Source: Thinopyrum elongatum
Lineage: Eukaryota > Streptophyta > Magnoliopsida > Poales > Poaceae
Assembly: GCA_011799875.1 (NCBI GenBank)
Contig: CM022301.1
Location: 14,234,443 to 14,298,442, forward strand
Reading direction: 5' to 3'
Length of the DNA stretch: 64,000 nt
Positions 1-10,021 of this stretch are shown piece by piece. Made by a program: the position numbers and the translations under genes. Position 1 is the stretch's first letter. Each line of letters starts with the position of its first letter. The notes beneath the pieces were generated by a model that made no database searches, was not told the origin of the DNA, and saw only the letters and a program-made list of their open reading frames with translations.

Positions 1-2
1 GT

Positions 3-290
3 AACTCCATCCCACTTCTTTGGGATGGAGAGACCCTTTTGCAGCATCCGGAGGCCATCCGGGCTCATGTAGATGGCTTTTACAGAGACCTATTCTCTGC
101 CTCCCCTCGGGGAGGGCTGGCCCTTGCGCAGGATATTTGGCCGGCTCATAGCTGTGTCTCGGCTGCGGATAATGTGGCACTGACGGCCCCGCTCTCTGAG
201 GCAGAAGTGTGGGCGGCCATTAAGGGCATGAATCCATCTTCGGCCCCTGGCCCGGAAGGCCTTCCGGTGAAGTTCTTCCAGACCTTCTGG
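3..290 (+). pseudogene. LINE ORF2 fragment 1, linker before reverse transcriptase
   Basis: The frame is open from the window edge to the CACTA insertion. It encodes the stretch that precedes the reverse transcriptase palm in plant L1 elements, with the typical motif SSAPGPEGLPVKFFQ (compare the usual NKAPGPDGFP.. FYQ). The codon TGG at 288-290 is also the target duplication copied at 4106-4108. From 4109 the frame continues correctly with residues EVIKPEVM. Family assignment is firm; the element is inactive because it is split. Confidence 0.85.
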
Positions 291-610
291 CACTAGTAGA
301 AAACAGGGCTTTGGTCCAGGCAGGGCCAGCCCATTAATCCCGGTTCACTCATGAACCGGGACCAAAGGGGGCATCGGTCCCGGTTCGTGAGGCCAGGGGG
401 GCGGCCGGGCCTCTTGGGGCATTGGTCCCGGTTCGTCTGGCCCCTTTGGTCCCGGTTCCAGCCACGAACCGGGACCAATGGGCCTCGCTCCTGGCCCATA
501 ACCATTGGTCCCGGTTCGTGGCTGGAACCGGGACCAAAGGTTGGCTGGAACCGGGACCAAAGGGGAACCTTTAGTCTCGGTTCCAGCCACGAACCGGGAC
601 CAATGAGATG
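291..610. repeat. CACTA left subterminal repeat field
   Basis: The word GGTCCCGGTTC and its complement GAACCGGGACC recur many times in both orientations from about 340 to 605, several as hairpin pairs around the spacer GTGGCTG. Such arrays are the usual transposase-binding subterminal repeats of CACTA elements. The matching array on the right lies at about 3905-4085 and uses the variant CTTTAGTCCCGGTT. Confidence 0.85.
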
Positions 611-1422
611 CCTATATATACCCCCTCGCCCGCGAGCAGAGCAGTGGAGTGCTCTGTTTTTTGGGTCGACCGTGGGAGAGCATTGTGGTGCTCTAGCTCA
701 CCTCGTATGCACATGAGGTGTTTGATGAAATGCCCGAGCCACACTTAAGTTTTCTCCTCTCGAAGCTCCTTGTCCAAGCTCCATTTTCCTCGAGATTTGT
801 CTAGGTTTGGCGGTCCGTCCTGTCCCGTCCCCGTCCTCACCGCCGTCGATCGCCCGCGCCGATCTCGTCGCCGGCACCACAGTGGTGAGCCTCTTGGTCT
901 TATCTTCTTTGTAAAAGAAAAAAGTTCTTACTTGTATGATTAAGATAGATACTTGTGTAATTTTCTTACTTTTATTATTGTTTGTTATTATATATATTTG
1001 AGAGAGGAAGAATGCCGACTGTTGTCGTGGGGGTCGCTTCTCCTTCTTCTCTTTTGTGCTAGACCTTTGTTACGCACTAGGGGAAGAAGGAGTAGCGACC
1101 ATCATCGACGGTCAAAATGGTGAGGGAGTGTCCACCATATATGAGAGAAGAAGAATGCCGACTGTTGTCGTGGGGGTCGCTTCTCCTTCTTTTCCTTGTG
1201 CTAGATATTTGTAATGCACTAGGGAAAGGAGGAGTAGCGACCATCACCGACGGTCGCAATATCAGAGAGGGAGTGCCCACCATATACATGAGATGAGAGT
1301 TCAGGAAGGAAGACTCGACAGACCTAAAGTCAACCCGTTGCATATTGAGTAATAGTGATCTGTTTGTTGAGTTTCCTGGTAGTTGCCTTCAATCAATTTT
1401 TGATCAACTATGAACATAGGAA
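611..1422. repeat. CACTA interior with a two-copy tandem repeat
   Basis: A unit of about 138 bp occurs twice in tandem, at roughly 1006-1142 and 1145-1285. Each copy contains AAGAATGCCGACTGTTGTCG and ends in a CACCATATA block. The copies differ by scattered substitutions. The stretch before it (611-1005) is GC-rich and then AT-rich with no convincing frame; it could be promoter or leader for the gene at 1423. Confidence 0.75.
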
Positions 1423-2140
1423 ATGTCTGACGACGAAAATGATTTCGGTATGTGCGAATACTGCGAAGACGAGCGCGGCCTGTGCGACAGAAATTTCTTA
1501 TTTGGTGGTAGGCGCTTCAGCATCAAGTTGGATGAGACATTCGAAGTGGATACAGTAAGTCACAACGACAAGTCTTTTTTCGTAATTAAGCATGACTTCT
1601 GCTTCTTTTGCTTCAACTTATAATTTTAATTTTTTACTATTCTACTAGCGTATCCCCTGCCATGCAAGAATTTATGTCTTGGATAAGATTGGTTTCAGTC
1701 CTATGGAAACTATGGAGGTAAAGATAGTTCACTTGAGGACCGAGCATGGTTATACTTTTGCCGTAAAATTATACAATGCAGACACCTACACCTATTTTGA
1801 ATGCAAAAATTGGAGATCACTATGCAAGGCTTATGCATTTGAGCCTGATATGCTTATCACCTTTGATATTCGTCCGGAAGATGATATTGAAGGTAATATC
1901 GACATCTGGATCGATGTGCAGACGCCTCCAGTTCTAACATTATGTGAGTTTCTCAACCATATTTATGTCTTGGATATTATTTATTCAAAAATAGTTGACA
2001 ACTAATTTCTATTGACAGCTTATTTCCATTCAAGCAAACATGTCCAGCGCTTGGTAGACATGACCTACTACTGTCCCGGGGCTGAACTAAACTGCGAGGA
2101 GATGATGATGTGCTACACTATGACTATGATGATTAAATAG
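1423..2140 (+). CDS. B3-like small protein carried by the CACTA element, three predicted exons
   Basis: Predicted exons 1423-1554, 1649-1943 and 2019-2140 join in frame to about 182 codons. Introns are GT-AG: GTAAGT at 1555, acceptor ending at 1648; GTGAGT at 1944, acceptor ending at 2018. The start is the first ATG of the long frame (MSDDENDFGMCEYC), followed by a Cys-rich patch. The middle exon has the pattern YFECKNWRSLCKAYAF then DMLITFDI, which resembles the core of plant B3 DNA-binding domains; this is a fold-level guess. The C-terminus becomes Met-rich and low complexity after the codons for GAELNCEE, inside a local tandem repeat, so the protein is probably truncated there. DNA binding is inferred, not shown. 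Similar TE-borne proteins are recalled as common in Triticeae. Confidence 0.55.
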
Positions 2141-2262
2141 CTAGTGTTGGTGGTAATGACTATGATGATTATTATTAGCTAGTGTTGGTGGTGATTAGAT
2201 AGCTACACTATGACTATGATGATTAAATAGTGTTGGTGGTAATGACTATGATGATTATTGGC
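2105..2262. repeat. Short tandem repeat at the end of the CACTA gene
   Basis: Blocks of ACTATGACTATGATGATTA and TAGTGTTGGTGGTAATGACT alternate about three times. The repeat overlaps the predicted stop of the gene at 2140 and likely replaced its original 3' coding end. Confidence 0.75.
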
Positions 2263-2862
2263 TTTGAATGGTGCATTTTGAACACACAAAAAGTCTGGAG
2301 TTCAAATAAGTTCAAAAAAAATGAAATCCCTTTGTAACAGACGAGTTTCCGTATGAAACCTTGATACTTCGAAAGAGATTGCCCGTTTTGTACACGAAGT
2401 GCATCCAGTTTTTGCTGTAACCCTCTCAACTTTTTAGCACAAACTATGTGGGTGAAATGATGATACCATGCCAACTTTCAACCTTTTCAGAGTTCATTTG
2501 AAGTGCTTTTCAATTTCAGGGTCATATAACTAAAAAAATCAGTAAATGCATGAAAAATAACAAATAAAGTCAGAAAGGGTTGAAAATTGATGATGTGGCT
2601 TTGAATGGTGCATTTTGAACACATAAAAAGTTTGGAGTTCAACTAAGTTCAAAAAAATGAAATCTCTTCGTAACAGACGAGTTTCCGTATGAAACCCTGA
2701 TACTTCGAAAGAGATTGGCTGTTTTGTACACAAAGTGCATCCAGTTTTTGCCGTAACCCTCTCAACTTTTTAGCACATGCTATGTGGGTGAAATGATGAT
2801 ACCATGCCAACTTTCAACCTTTTCAGAGTTCATTTGTAGTGTTTTTCAATTTCAGGGTCATT
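2261..2862. repeat. Two direct copies of a 265 bp unit inside the CACTA element
   Basis: Copy 1 (about 2261-2525) and copy 2 (about 2598-2862) share most of their length, from GGCTTTGAATGGTGCATTTT to CAATTTCAGGGTCAT. Short frames in both are shadows of the repeat, not genes. Confidence 0.85.
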
Positions 2863-3900
2863 TAGCGCAAAAAGAATGAACTAATAGCAAAAAGAATAAA
2901 CTTAAAATAATCAATTAAAATATTCTGTTACGATCAACTAAAACAAAACTATAATATTCTTCAATAGCAAAAAGAATCAACTAAAAAGCTTTTATAAAAC
3001 TCTAATAGCAAAAGGAATCAACTAAAAAGCTTTTATAAACCTCTAGTATTTTTTAAACTAAAATTATATAAAATTTATGCAACTAAAAATTATCAAAGTA
3101 TTTTCTGTTCAAAACATTAATGGCAAAATGAATTTTCATAAAGAATTTTTTTGTTAGAAACTTTAATAGCAAAAAGAATTATCATAAAGAATTTTTTGTT
3201 AGAAACTAAAATAACAAAATCTGTTTTTGAATATAATGTTAAAACACAGTAATATTAAATAGCAGGAAAAAGAATCACTCAAAAATCTATTTTTATAGTA
3301 AAGTTATTCACAAACTAGTGATTCACACAAATTTCAAAGAATTCAAATTTAAACTATTCAAATTTGAAAACTAATGGCACTAACAGAAAGTTTATAATTT
3401 TTGTGACCTAACAGCAAAAAGAATTAAACAAAAACTGTGGTCAAACTATTGTCAAATCCGGTCAAACTGTGGTCAAACTATGGTCAAATCTGGTTAAATT
3501 GTGGTCAAACTATGGTCAAACTACTTATTCAAGAAATATTAGTGTTAATAAATAATTATTATTTTTTAGAATAATAATTTCAAACTCAAACGGTGCTTAA
3601 TGCTCAAGTTCAACTACTAAGGGTTAATAGGATTGACAGCTTAGTATTGTTAGAAAAACAACAAGTGCAGACTTGGAAACTAGGGCGAATAGAACTCGAA
3701 AGTTAAGCGTGCTCAGGCTGGAGTAGTGAGAGGATGGGTGACCGGCGGTTCATAATTGAGCAGTGATGAGGGGTGATTAGAGTGGGTGATTAGAGATTGA
3801 ATTGCCAAATAATTCAGAAATTTGAAAATAAGAAAATATTCAAAAAAAATTAAAATTTTATTTTTCAAAAAAAATCAGAAAAAACAAAATTTCAAAAAAA
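2863..3900. repeat. AT-rich CACTA interior with short iterated words
   Basis: The words AATAGCAAAAAGAAT (about 2884-3180) and GGTCAAACTATGGTCAAA (about 3434-3525) recur. No gene is visible. The last part runs into the right subterminal repeats at about 3905. Confidence 0.7.
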
Positions 3901-4108
3901 TTCCTTTAGTCTCGGTTGGTTTTACCAACCAGGACTAAAGGTGGAGCTCCAGAGAGCGGCCACGTGGAGGGCCTTTAGTCCCGGTTCGTAACACAACCGG
4001 GACTAAAGGGGGGGGGGGCTTTAGTCCCGACCCTTTAGTCCCGGTTTGGGAACCGGGACAAATGGGCCTTATGAACCGGGACAAATAGGCCTTTTTCTAC
4101 TAGTGTGG

Positions 4109-5773
4109 GAGGTCATCAAGCCAGAGGTGATGGCCCTTTTTGAGGAGTTCTACGTAGGATCCATCGACCTCACCAGGCTTAACTTTGGGATAATCACCCT
4201 CATCCCCAAAGTAACTGGCGCATCGGATATCCGCCAATTCCGCCCGATCACGGTGATCAATGTCATCTTCCGCATCCTTGCGAAGGGGTACGCCAATAGG
4301 TGGCCCCAATAGCTGACCGGATCACTCACCCTGATCAGTCGGCATTTATCCAGGGCCGTTATATCCTTGACGGAGTTCTAGTGTTTCACGAAGCACTCCA
4401 TGAGGTGCACGCCCAACACCTCAAGGCAGTCTTCCTGAAACTTGACTTCCACAAGGCATATGACACGGTCAGCTGGGCCTTCCTTCGGGAATGCTTGCTC
4501 CGGAAGGGCTTCGACGACCGATGGGTGACCCGCGTGATGCAAATGGTCTCCTCGGGCCGGACCGTGGTTAACATCAACGGCGAGATTGGCCCATACTTCC
4601 CCACCTTCTGTGGGGTGCGTCAGGGCGATCCCTTCTCCCCGTTCCTCTTCAACATGGTTGTTGATGCCCTGGCAGCCATCTTAGATAAAGCCAAGGCTGC
4701 GGGACATACCAACGGCATAGTCCCGCATCTAGTAGGCGGGAATGGGATTTCCCTCCTCCAATATGCGGATGACACCATTATCATGGTGGAAGGCTCTGCT
4801 AGCGACATCACGAACTTGAAGTTCCTCCTGCTCTGCTTTCAGCAGATGTCTGGTCTCAGGATTAACTTCGATAAGAGTGCAGTGATGGTCTTGGGCTACT
4901 CCCAAGACGAACGGCAGAGCATCATGGACCGTCTTAACTGTCAGCTCGGGAGCTTCCCCACGACTTGTTTGGGGATCCCCATTAGTGACGCGAGGCTCAC
5001 GGTGGCCGAGCTGCGCCCCACGGTGGGCAAGCTCCAGCACCGCATTGAGCCTTGGCAGGGGCGGTGGCTCTCTAAAGCAGCCCGGACTGTGCTCATTAAC
5101 TCGTCCCTATCTAGCCTGCTCCTGTTCATTATGAGCTTCTACAGCCTGCCTGAGACTCTGCACCATGAGATTGCCAGAGTTCAGGGGCGCTTCTTCTGGG
5201 CTGGCGAGGGTGATAAGCAGAAGTACCACATGGTTCGGTGGACTGAGATCTGTAAGCCTCGCGATCAGGGCGGACTAGGGATCATGTCCTCCAAACGCAT
5301 GAACATTGCCCTCCTGACTAGGTGGCTTTGGCGGATTGTGAACGGAGAGGGTGGCTTGTGGCTCCGCATCATCCAGCAGAAATACCTCCGTGGCCAGCCA
5401 CTCGCCTTCTGTCAACGGTCCGGTGGCTCCCAGTTCTGGCAATCCATCATACAGCTCCTCCCAGTCCTCCGCATCGAGACTTCGATTGCGGTTGGATCTG
5501 GCACCGCCACGCTGTTTTGGTTCGATAGATGGGCTGGGGACGCCCCCTTCGCGGCTCGTTTTCCTGACTTGTTCGCCATTGCGGTAGATCCGCGGATTTT
5601 TGTTGCGGTGGCCCTTATTGACTTAGGGCAACTAGCGTTCCGGAGACCGTTCGGACCGGCAGAGAACGCTGATTGGCATGACTTGCTTGACTGTATCGCG
5701 CTGCACGAGCCTGATCTGGATATGGGAGATGACCGCACCAGGTGGCGACAAGAGCCATCTGGTCAATTCTCCA
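4109..5773 (+). pseudogene. LINE ORF2 fragment 2, reverse transcriptase, one frameshift
   Basis: This is the reverse transcriptase domain: an LIPK block, SAFIQGR, the FLKLDFHKAYD motif holding one catalytic aspartate, GVRQGDPFSPFLF, and the active-site box YADD at about 4762-4773, then the thumb and connection region. One base is missing near 4298-4302, where AGGTGG is expected to read AGGGTGG. This shifts the frame and ends the first reading after RW. Apart from that the frame is open to the Gypsy insertion at 5774. The enzyme would have copied the element's RNA at a nicked target. Confidence 0.88.
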
Positions 5774-6079
5774 TGTGACGACCCCGGCTTAATCGTGCAC
5801 TAATCATACACGCAAATGCGCACGATCAAGCCTAAGGACTCACTTGAATATATCACAACACAACTCTAAAACATAAAATAAAGTCATACAAGCTTAATAT
5901 TACAAGCCAGGGCCTCGAGGGCTCGAATACATAGCTCGATGGCATACAAGCGTCAGCGGAAGCATTAGATATCTAGGTACAGATATATTACATAGAGAGA
6001 ATTAGGCCTTCACAGAGGCGGGGTAAAATAAAATACTACGATCGAAAGGCGTAGGCCTCCTGCCCTGGACCCTCCGATC

Positions 6080-7875
6080 CTACTCCTGGTCGTCGAACGG
6101 CTCCTCGTAGTAGTAGTACTCGCCAGGCGGGTAGTAGTACTGGTCGTCGGCTGGGGCTTCTGGCTCAGGGGCTCCGTCGTCTGGTGGCATCAAATGGAAT
6201 ATGGGGGAAAAAAAGAAAATAAAGCAAACGTGAGTACTCATCCGAAGTACTCAGCAAGCAAGGATCTACACTACATATGCATCATTGTCAAAGGAATGGC
6301 TGTATATGTGGACTGGGCTGCAGAAATGCCAGAATAGAGGGGGAAAGCCTAGTCCTATCGAAGACTAGCATCTTCAACAATCTTCAGCAGTCTTTCAGCA
6401 TGAGGAGAGAGCAGATTACATAAGTAAAGTAGTAGTAGTAGTATCATCAACCTCGACCTAAGATCCTTTCTCGACTCCCTGCGAGAAAGCAATCCCAGAG
6501 CCGTACTATCCAATTCTCATCACATGTTCTAGTTGTACCGATCGGGATACAACTCCGAGTGTCTGTTACCGTAGGACAGGCTATCGATAGAAGTTTCTTC
6601 CCTGCAGGGGTGCACCAACTTACCCACCACGCTCGCTTAACTCCGGCCGGACACACTTTTCTGGGTCATGCCCGGCCTCGGCTAAGCAACACGCCGCAAC
6701 CCGACCAAATACCTAACAGAGAGGTCAGCACGCCGGACTAACCTATGCCCCCAGGGGTCTTGGGCCATCGCCCCGGGAACTCCTGCACGTTACGTGCACC
6801 GCCGGTGAGCAGACCTAGCAACCCCTTATACAAGCGCGGTTGCGTTCCCAGTCCAACCCAGCGTGTGCCGCATCAGTCGCTGACGTCCATTAAGCTCCGG
6901 CTGAAGTATACGACGCAGAACGCCCATACTATGCCCACGTGATGGTTAGTGCTATCGGGCCAGAGGCCCCTCGGATCAAATATCCAAACCGTAGTGGATT
7001 AGGAGCGCGCGGAAACGAGCAGAGACTCACGATCGATGTGACCCCGTCGCCCCGTCTCGAGGACTTGCGGCAAGGGCTAAGAATGCCCGGCCACGCCTCG
7101 TAGTTATCTCGCGGGCACCATCCAGGTCAACCCGACTCCACATCACTTCGCAATAAGCTCGCGCGGGTACCCCTCAGGGCCGACCCGTCTTTAGTATCGT
7201 GGTTCATAGTCAAGTCATAATATCCAAGGTAACGGTGTGTCTGACACCGAAGGGAACCATGAGGAATCACCCTCGATGGAGTTCCCGCTCGATGTTATCA
7301 TCAAGGTGAACGAAGGAGGAATCACCCTCGAGGTCCACACTTGAGAGGTTGCGCGACGATGTCGTTATCGGGGGTGGTGTAGGAGGAATCACCCTCGCTT
7401 ACCACGACCGAGTAACTAACCTACAAGGTTAACATCAGAAGTGCTAACGAGGTATCACCCTCGGCACTCGACGGTAACCCAGCAGTGTCGGCAACTAAGG
7501 GGTAGTGATGTGCGGTGCCAGGGTCTGGTCTTCAATCCCGGTGATCGGGTCTTCTGATATCCAGCAGGGCAGTCGGGATCAAGTGGAGGTCTCTGTCGTG
7601 TCTCTACCCACCCTATACTAAGCAGTCTAGGATAACCAGTAAGGTAACAAAGCAGGGTACAATAATCAGGTTATGCAGCAGATATAGGAAAACAGTAGCA
7701 GTAGCAGCTCTAATGCAAGCATAAGAGAGAAGAGAATAGGCGATATAGGCATGCTCAAAATGGGGGTGCTTGCCTGTTTGCTCGGGGGCAAGGGCAAGGT
7801 CTTCAGTAGTATAGTCGGGGACGTAGTCGTACTCCTGTGCGGCGTCTGCCTCGGGAGCTACGTCAACGTCGGGGT
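6080..7875 (-). CDS. Candidate spliced coding tail inside the left LTR, acidic and Tyr-rich
   Basis: On the element's sense strand two acidic frames join across a predicted intron. Exon a (7875 to 7774) follows a pyrimidine-rich tract ending CGGTAG and ends CAAACAG|GCAAGC, a GC-type donor. Exon b (6180 to 6080) follows a T/C-rich tract ending CCACCAG and stops at TAG. The phase matches: one base from exon a plus two from exon b gives a GAC codon. Exon a encodes DPDVDVAPEAD and EYDYVPDY; exon b encodes DDQYYYPPGEYYYYEEPFDD. At least 66 codons result. The upstream exon or exons were not found, so the product and start are unknown. It could be chance, but both exons are base-identical in the other LTR. 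Confidence 0.4.
7258..7475. repeat. Iterated GAATCACCCTCG words in the LTR
   Basis: GAGGAATCACCCTCG or a close variant (GAGGTATCACCCTCG in the last) appears four times about 55-70 bp apart. The same array is in the other LTR at about 14474-14690. In element sense it falls in the predicted intron between the two acidic exons. Function unknown. Confidence 0.8.
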
Positions 7876-8312
7876 CTACCGAGAGAGAAGAGGGGGAAGA
7901 AACAGGTAAACATAATGCAAACAAATGCAATACGGTGCGTGTGATGCTATGATGCAGTGCAGGGTTGCCTAATTATGCATCTAAGTCATTTTAGTTATTT
8001 TTAGAATTATTCTAGGATTTAATATCCGACGTGTGTGCACTATTCATCTGCCGGATTCGGGTCCGGAGTTACGAGTTCTTCTACGTAGGAGGTTCCGATG
8101 GAGAAACAGACGGCACGATCAGACTCGGCTCGTCGTTCTGAGCAACTTTCATGTTTTAACTTTTTCGATCCGAGCTACGGTTTAAAAGATATGAATTTTT
8201 AAAGATTATTTGAATTTCTGGAATTAATTTTTATTTACAGAAAATGAATTATGACGTCAGCATGATGTCGTGCTGACATCAGCAAGTCAACAGCGGCTGT
8301 ACAGGTCAAACC

Positions 8313-8344
8313 TGACATGTGGGTCCAGTGGGACCCACATGTCA
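8313..8344. repeat. Perfect 14 bp inverted repeat in the LTR
   Basis: TGACATGTGGGTCC is followed after AGTG by its exact complement. Related words, CCCAC(A/C)TGTCAGTG and CCCACGGGTCAGTG, recur at about 8404, 8486 and 8567. The same palindrome is in the right LTR near 15530-15561. It could be a protein-binding site or form a cruciform or RNA hairpin. Confidence 0.85.
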
Positions 8345-9983
8345 GCCTCTGTTTCTTTAACCAGTGATTTAGTTTAATTACCAGGATTAATTAGGGGGTG
8401 GACCCCACATGTCAGTGAGACATTAGGTTAAATTAATTAGTTTCTATTTAATTAAATCTCTAATTAGGCTAATTAGTCGCGGGGGCCCACCTGTCAGTGG
8501 CTCTGGGTCGGCCACGTCAGCATAGTTGACTTGGTCAACTAGTCAACGCGGGCCCCTGGGCCCACGGGTCAGTGACCCAGGGCGACCCACGTGGCGGCCA
8601 CGTCGGCGCCGGCGCCGGAGATCGCTCCGGCGACCAATTTCGCGGCGGCCGCTCGCCGGAGTTCATCGGATTTGCGTTTTAGCGCACCATTTCGCGCGCG
8701 GTTGACAGCGTTCGAACGAGGACTCGACGCCGCGTCCATCTATGGTGTCGGAACGGACCGGGGAGGCCTAACGTGACGGCGGCGTCGACATCGGCGGCGA
8801 GATGCTCGGGCGAGCGACGGAAACGGCGACCCAGCGCGCAAACAAGTGAAGGAAAAGGCTAGGCGGGGTCTACTCGTCGCGGTGAGTGTGATGGTGGCGC
8901 GCACGGGACCATTTGGTCACCGTGGCCACGCCGGCGACGAGGTCGCGTGACGGTGAGCTCGGGCGTGAACGGGGCGGCGTCTACAGCTCGGGAACGACGA
9001 GGAGAAGAAGCAGGGAGGGAAGGAGAGGCTCACAGCGGTGGTAGCCGTTCAGAGCCTGCTCGGGGCAGGCGCGGAGCGGCTGGATTCGCCGGGTTCTCGC
9101 CGGAGTCCGAGAAGAAGGGGGCGGTGCGGCTCGGCGTCTCTGGGGCTCCTCGGCTCCACCGAATGGCTCGGGGCGGCGTAGTCGAGGACGGCGGAGACGG
9201 TGGACAGCTCGGCGTGCCCCGGGGATGACGGTGGCCGCGACGGAGGCGAACGGCGGCGAGGCTGGCGCTCGGCCTCTCTGGATCTGGAGGGGAAGACGGG
9301 CGGAGCGAGAGAGAGGAGAGGGGAAAGTGGCGAGGAGAGCCAGGGGAGACGCACGGCCTCTCCCTTATCCCCTCGCGGCGCCCGCGACGTCGCGCTGTCG
9401 GCGTCTCGCCGGCGCGCGCGCGCTCGTCCACAGGGAGGTTGACACGGCGAGGGAGAGAGAAGGGGATGGGCCAGCTGGGCTGGGCCAATGCACTGTGCAC
9501 TTGGTCCAGTCCAGCTTTAGTCTTTTTCTTTTATTTCTTTTCCTTTTCTCTTTTCTTTTCTGTTGCGAAATGATTAGGCCACTTAATGTCTTTTGTAAAA
9601 CAGTGAGTTATGCCACATAAATATGTTGCAATATCTAGCACTGCCAAAAATTGGTTTGGACAGAATTGAAGTTTGTTGGGATTTGATATGATTTTAAATA
9701 TATCAAATATTCTATTTTTGGGGCTGTTTCATCTTGTTAGAGTCACTTATCTAACTCCAATTATTTTGATATTGGTTTTAGAAATGTTCCTGGATTATTG
9801 GCCATTTAATGAACATTTTCCCAACAGAGTTTGAACAACTTTATATTTCACTTTTGAATTTGAGTTGATTTTCAGATGTGAATTTGAATTGGATCATTAA
9901 CCCTTATGACTTGGCACTGCAAATGATCATGACTTGGCAGTTTTAACAGAGTGTCACAGAGTTTATTACAAGGGGGTGTTACA

Positions 9984-9997
9984 AGTTCTCCTCCTCT
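9984..9997 (-). other. Polypurine tract of the Gypsy element
   Basis: Read on the minus strand, AGAGGAGGAGAACT lies directly against the left LTR, where plus-strand DNA synthesis is primed. Position and purine content fit. Confidence 0.85.
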
Positions 9998-10021
9998 AAA
10001 AGAAATTCTCGTCCCGAGAAT

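Larger units (their letters stand above)
291..4105. mobile_element. CACTA (En/Spm) transposon, non-autonomous, about 3.8 kb
   Basis: The ends are perfect 13 bp terminal inverted repeats, CACTAGTAGAAAA at 291-303 and its complement at 4093-4105. They are flanked by the 3 bp target duplication TGG (288-290 and 4106-4108), the hallmark of the superfamily. Subterminal regions (about 340-605 and 3905-4085) hold many direct and inverted copies of GGTCCCGGTTC or its T/A variants. No transposase frame is visible; instead it carries a small intron-containing gene (1423-2140). The TIR resembles the Triticeae Jorge group from memory, which is not verified. Confidence 0.9.
5774..9983 (-). repeat. Gypsy LTR, left copy (3' LTR in element sense)
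   Basis: A 4.2 kb LTR, unusually long. It runs from TGTGACGACC to GGTGTTACA on the plus strand. It is AT-poor around 8580-9480, where several overlapping GC-rich frames occur on both strands without recognisable domains. In element sense this GC-rich part lies upstream of a predicted two-exon coding tail (7875 to 6080). Confidence 0.95.

Noticed and set aside
5412..5738. Minus-strand frames opposite the LINE reverse transcriptase
   Set aside because: They are shadows of the real plus-strand frame, which carries the conserved motifs.
9030..9500. Long GC-rich frames on both strands in the LTR (also 16198-16717)
   Set aside because: They overlap each other in several frames, are rich in Arg, Pro, Ser and Gly from base composition, and show no domain or start context. 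They are treated as part of the LTR.
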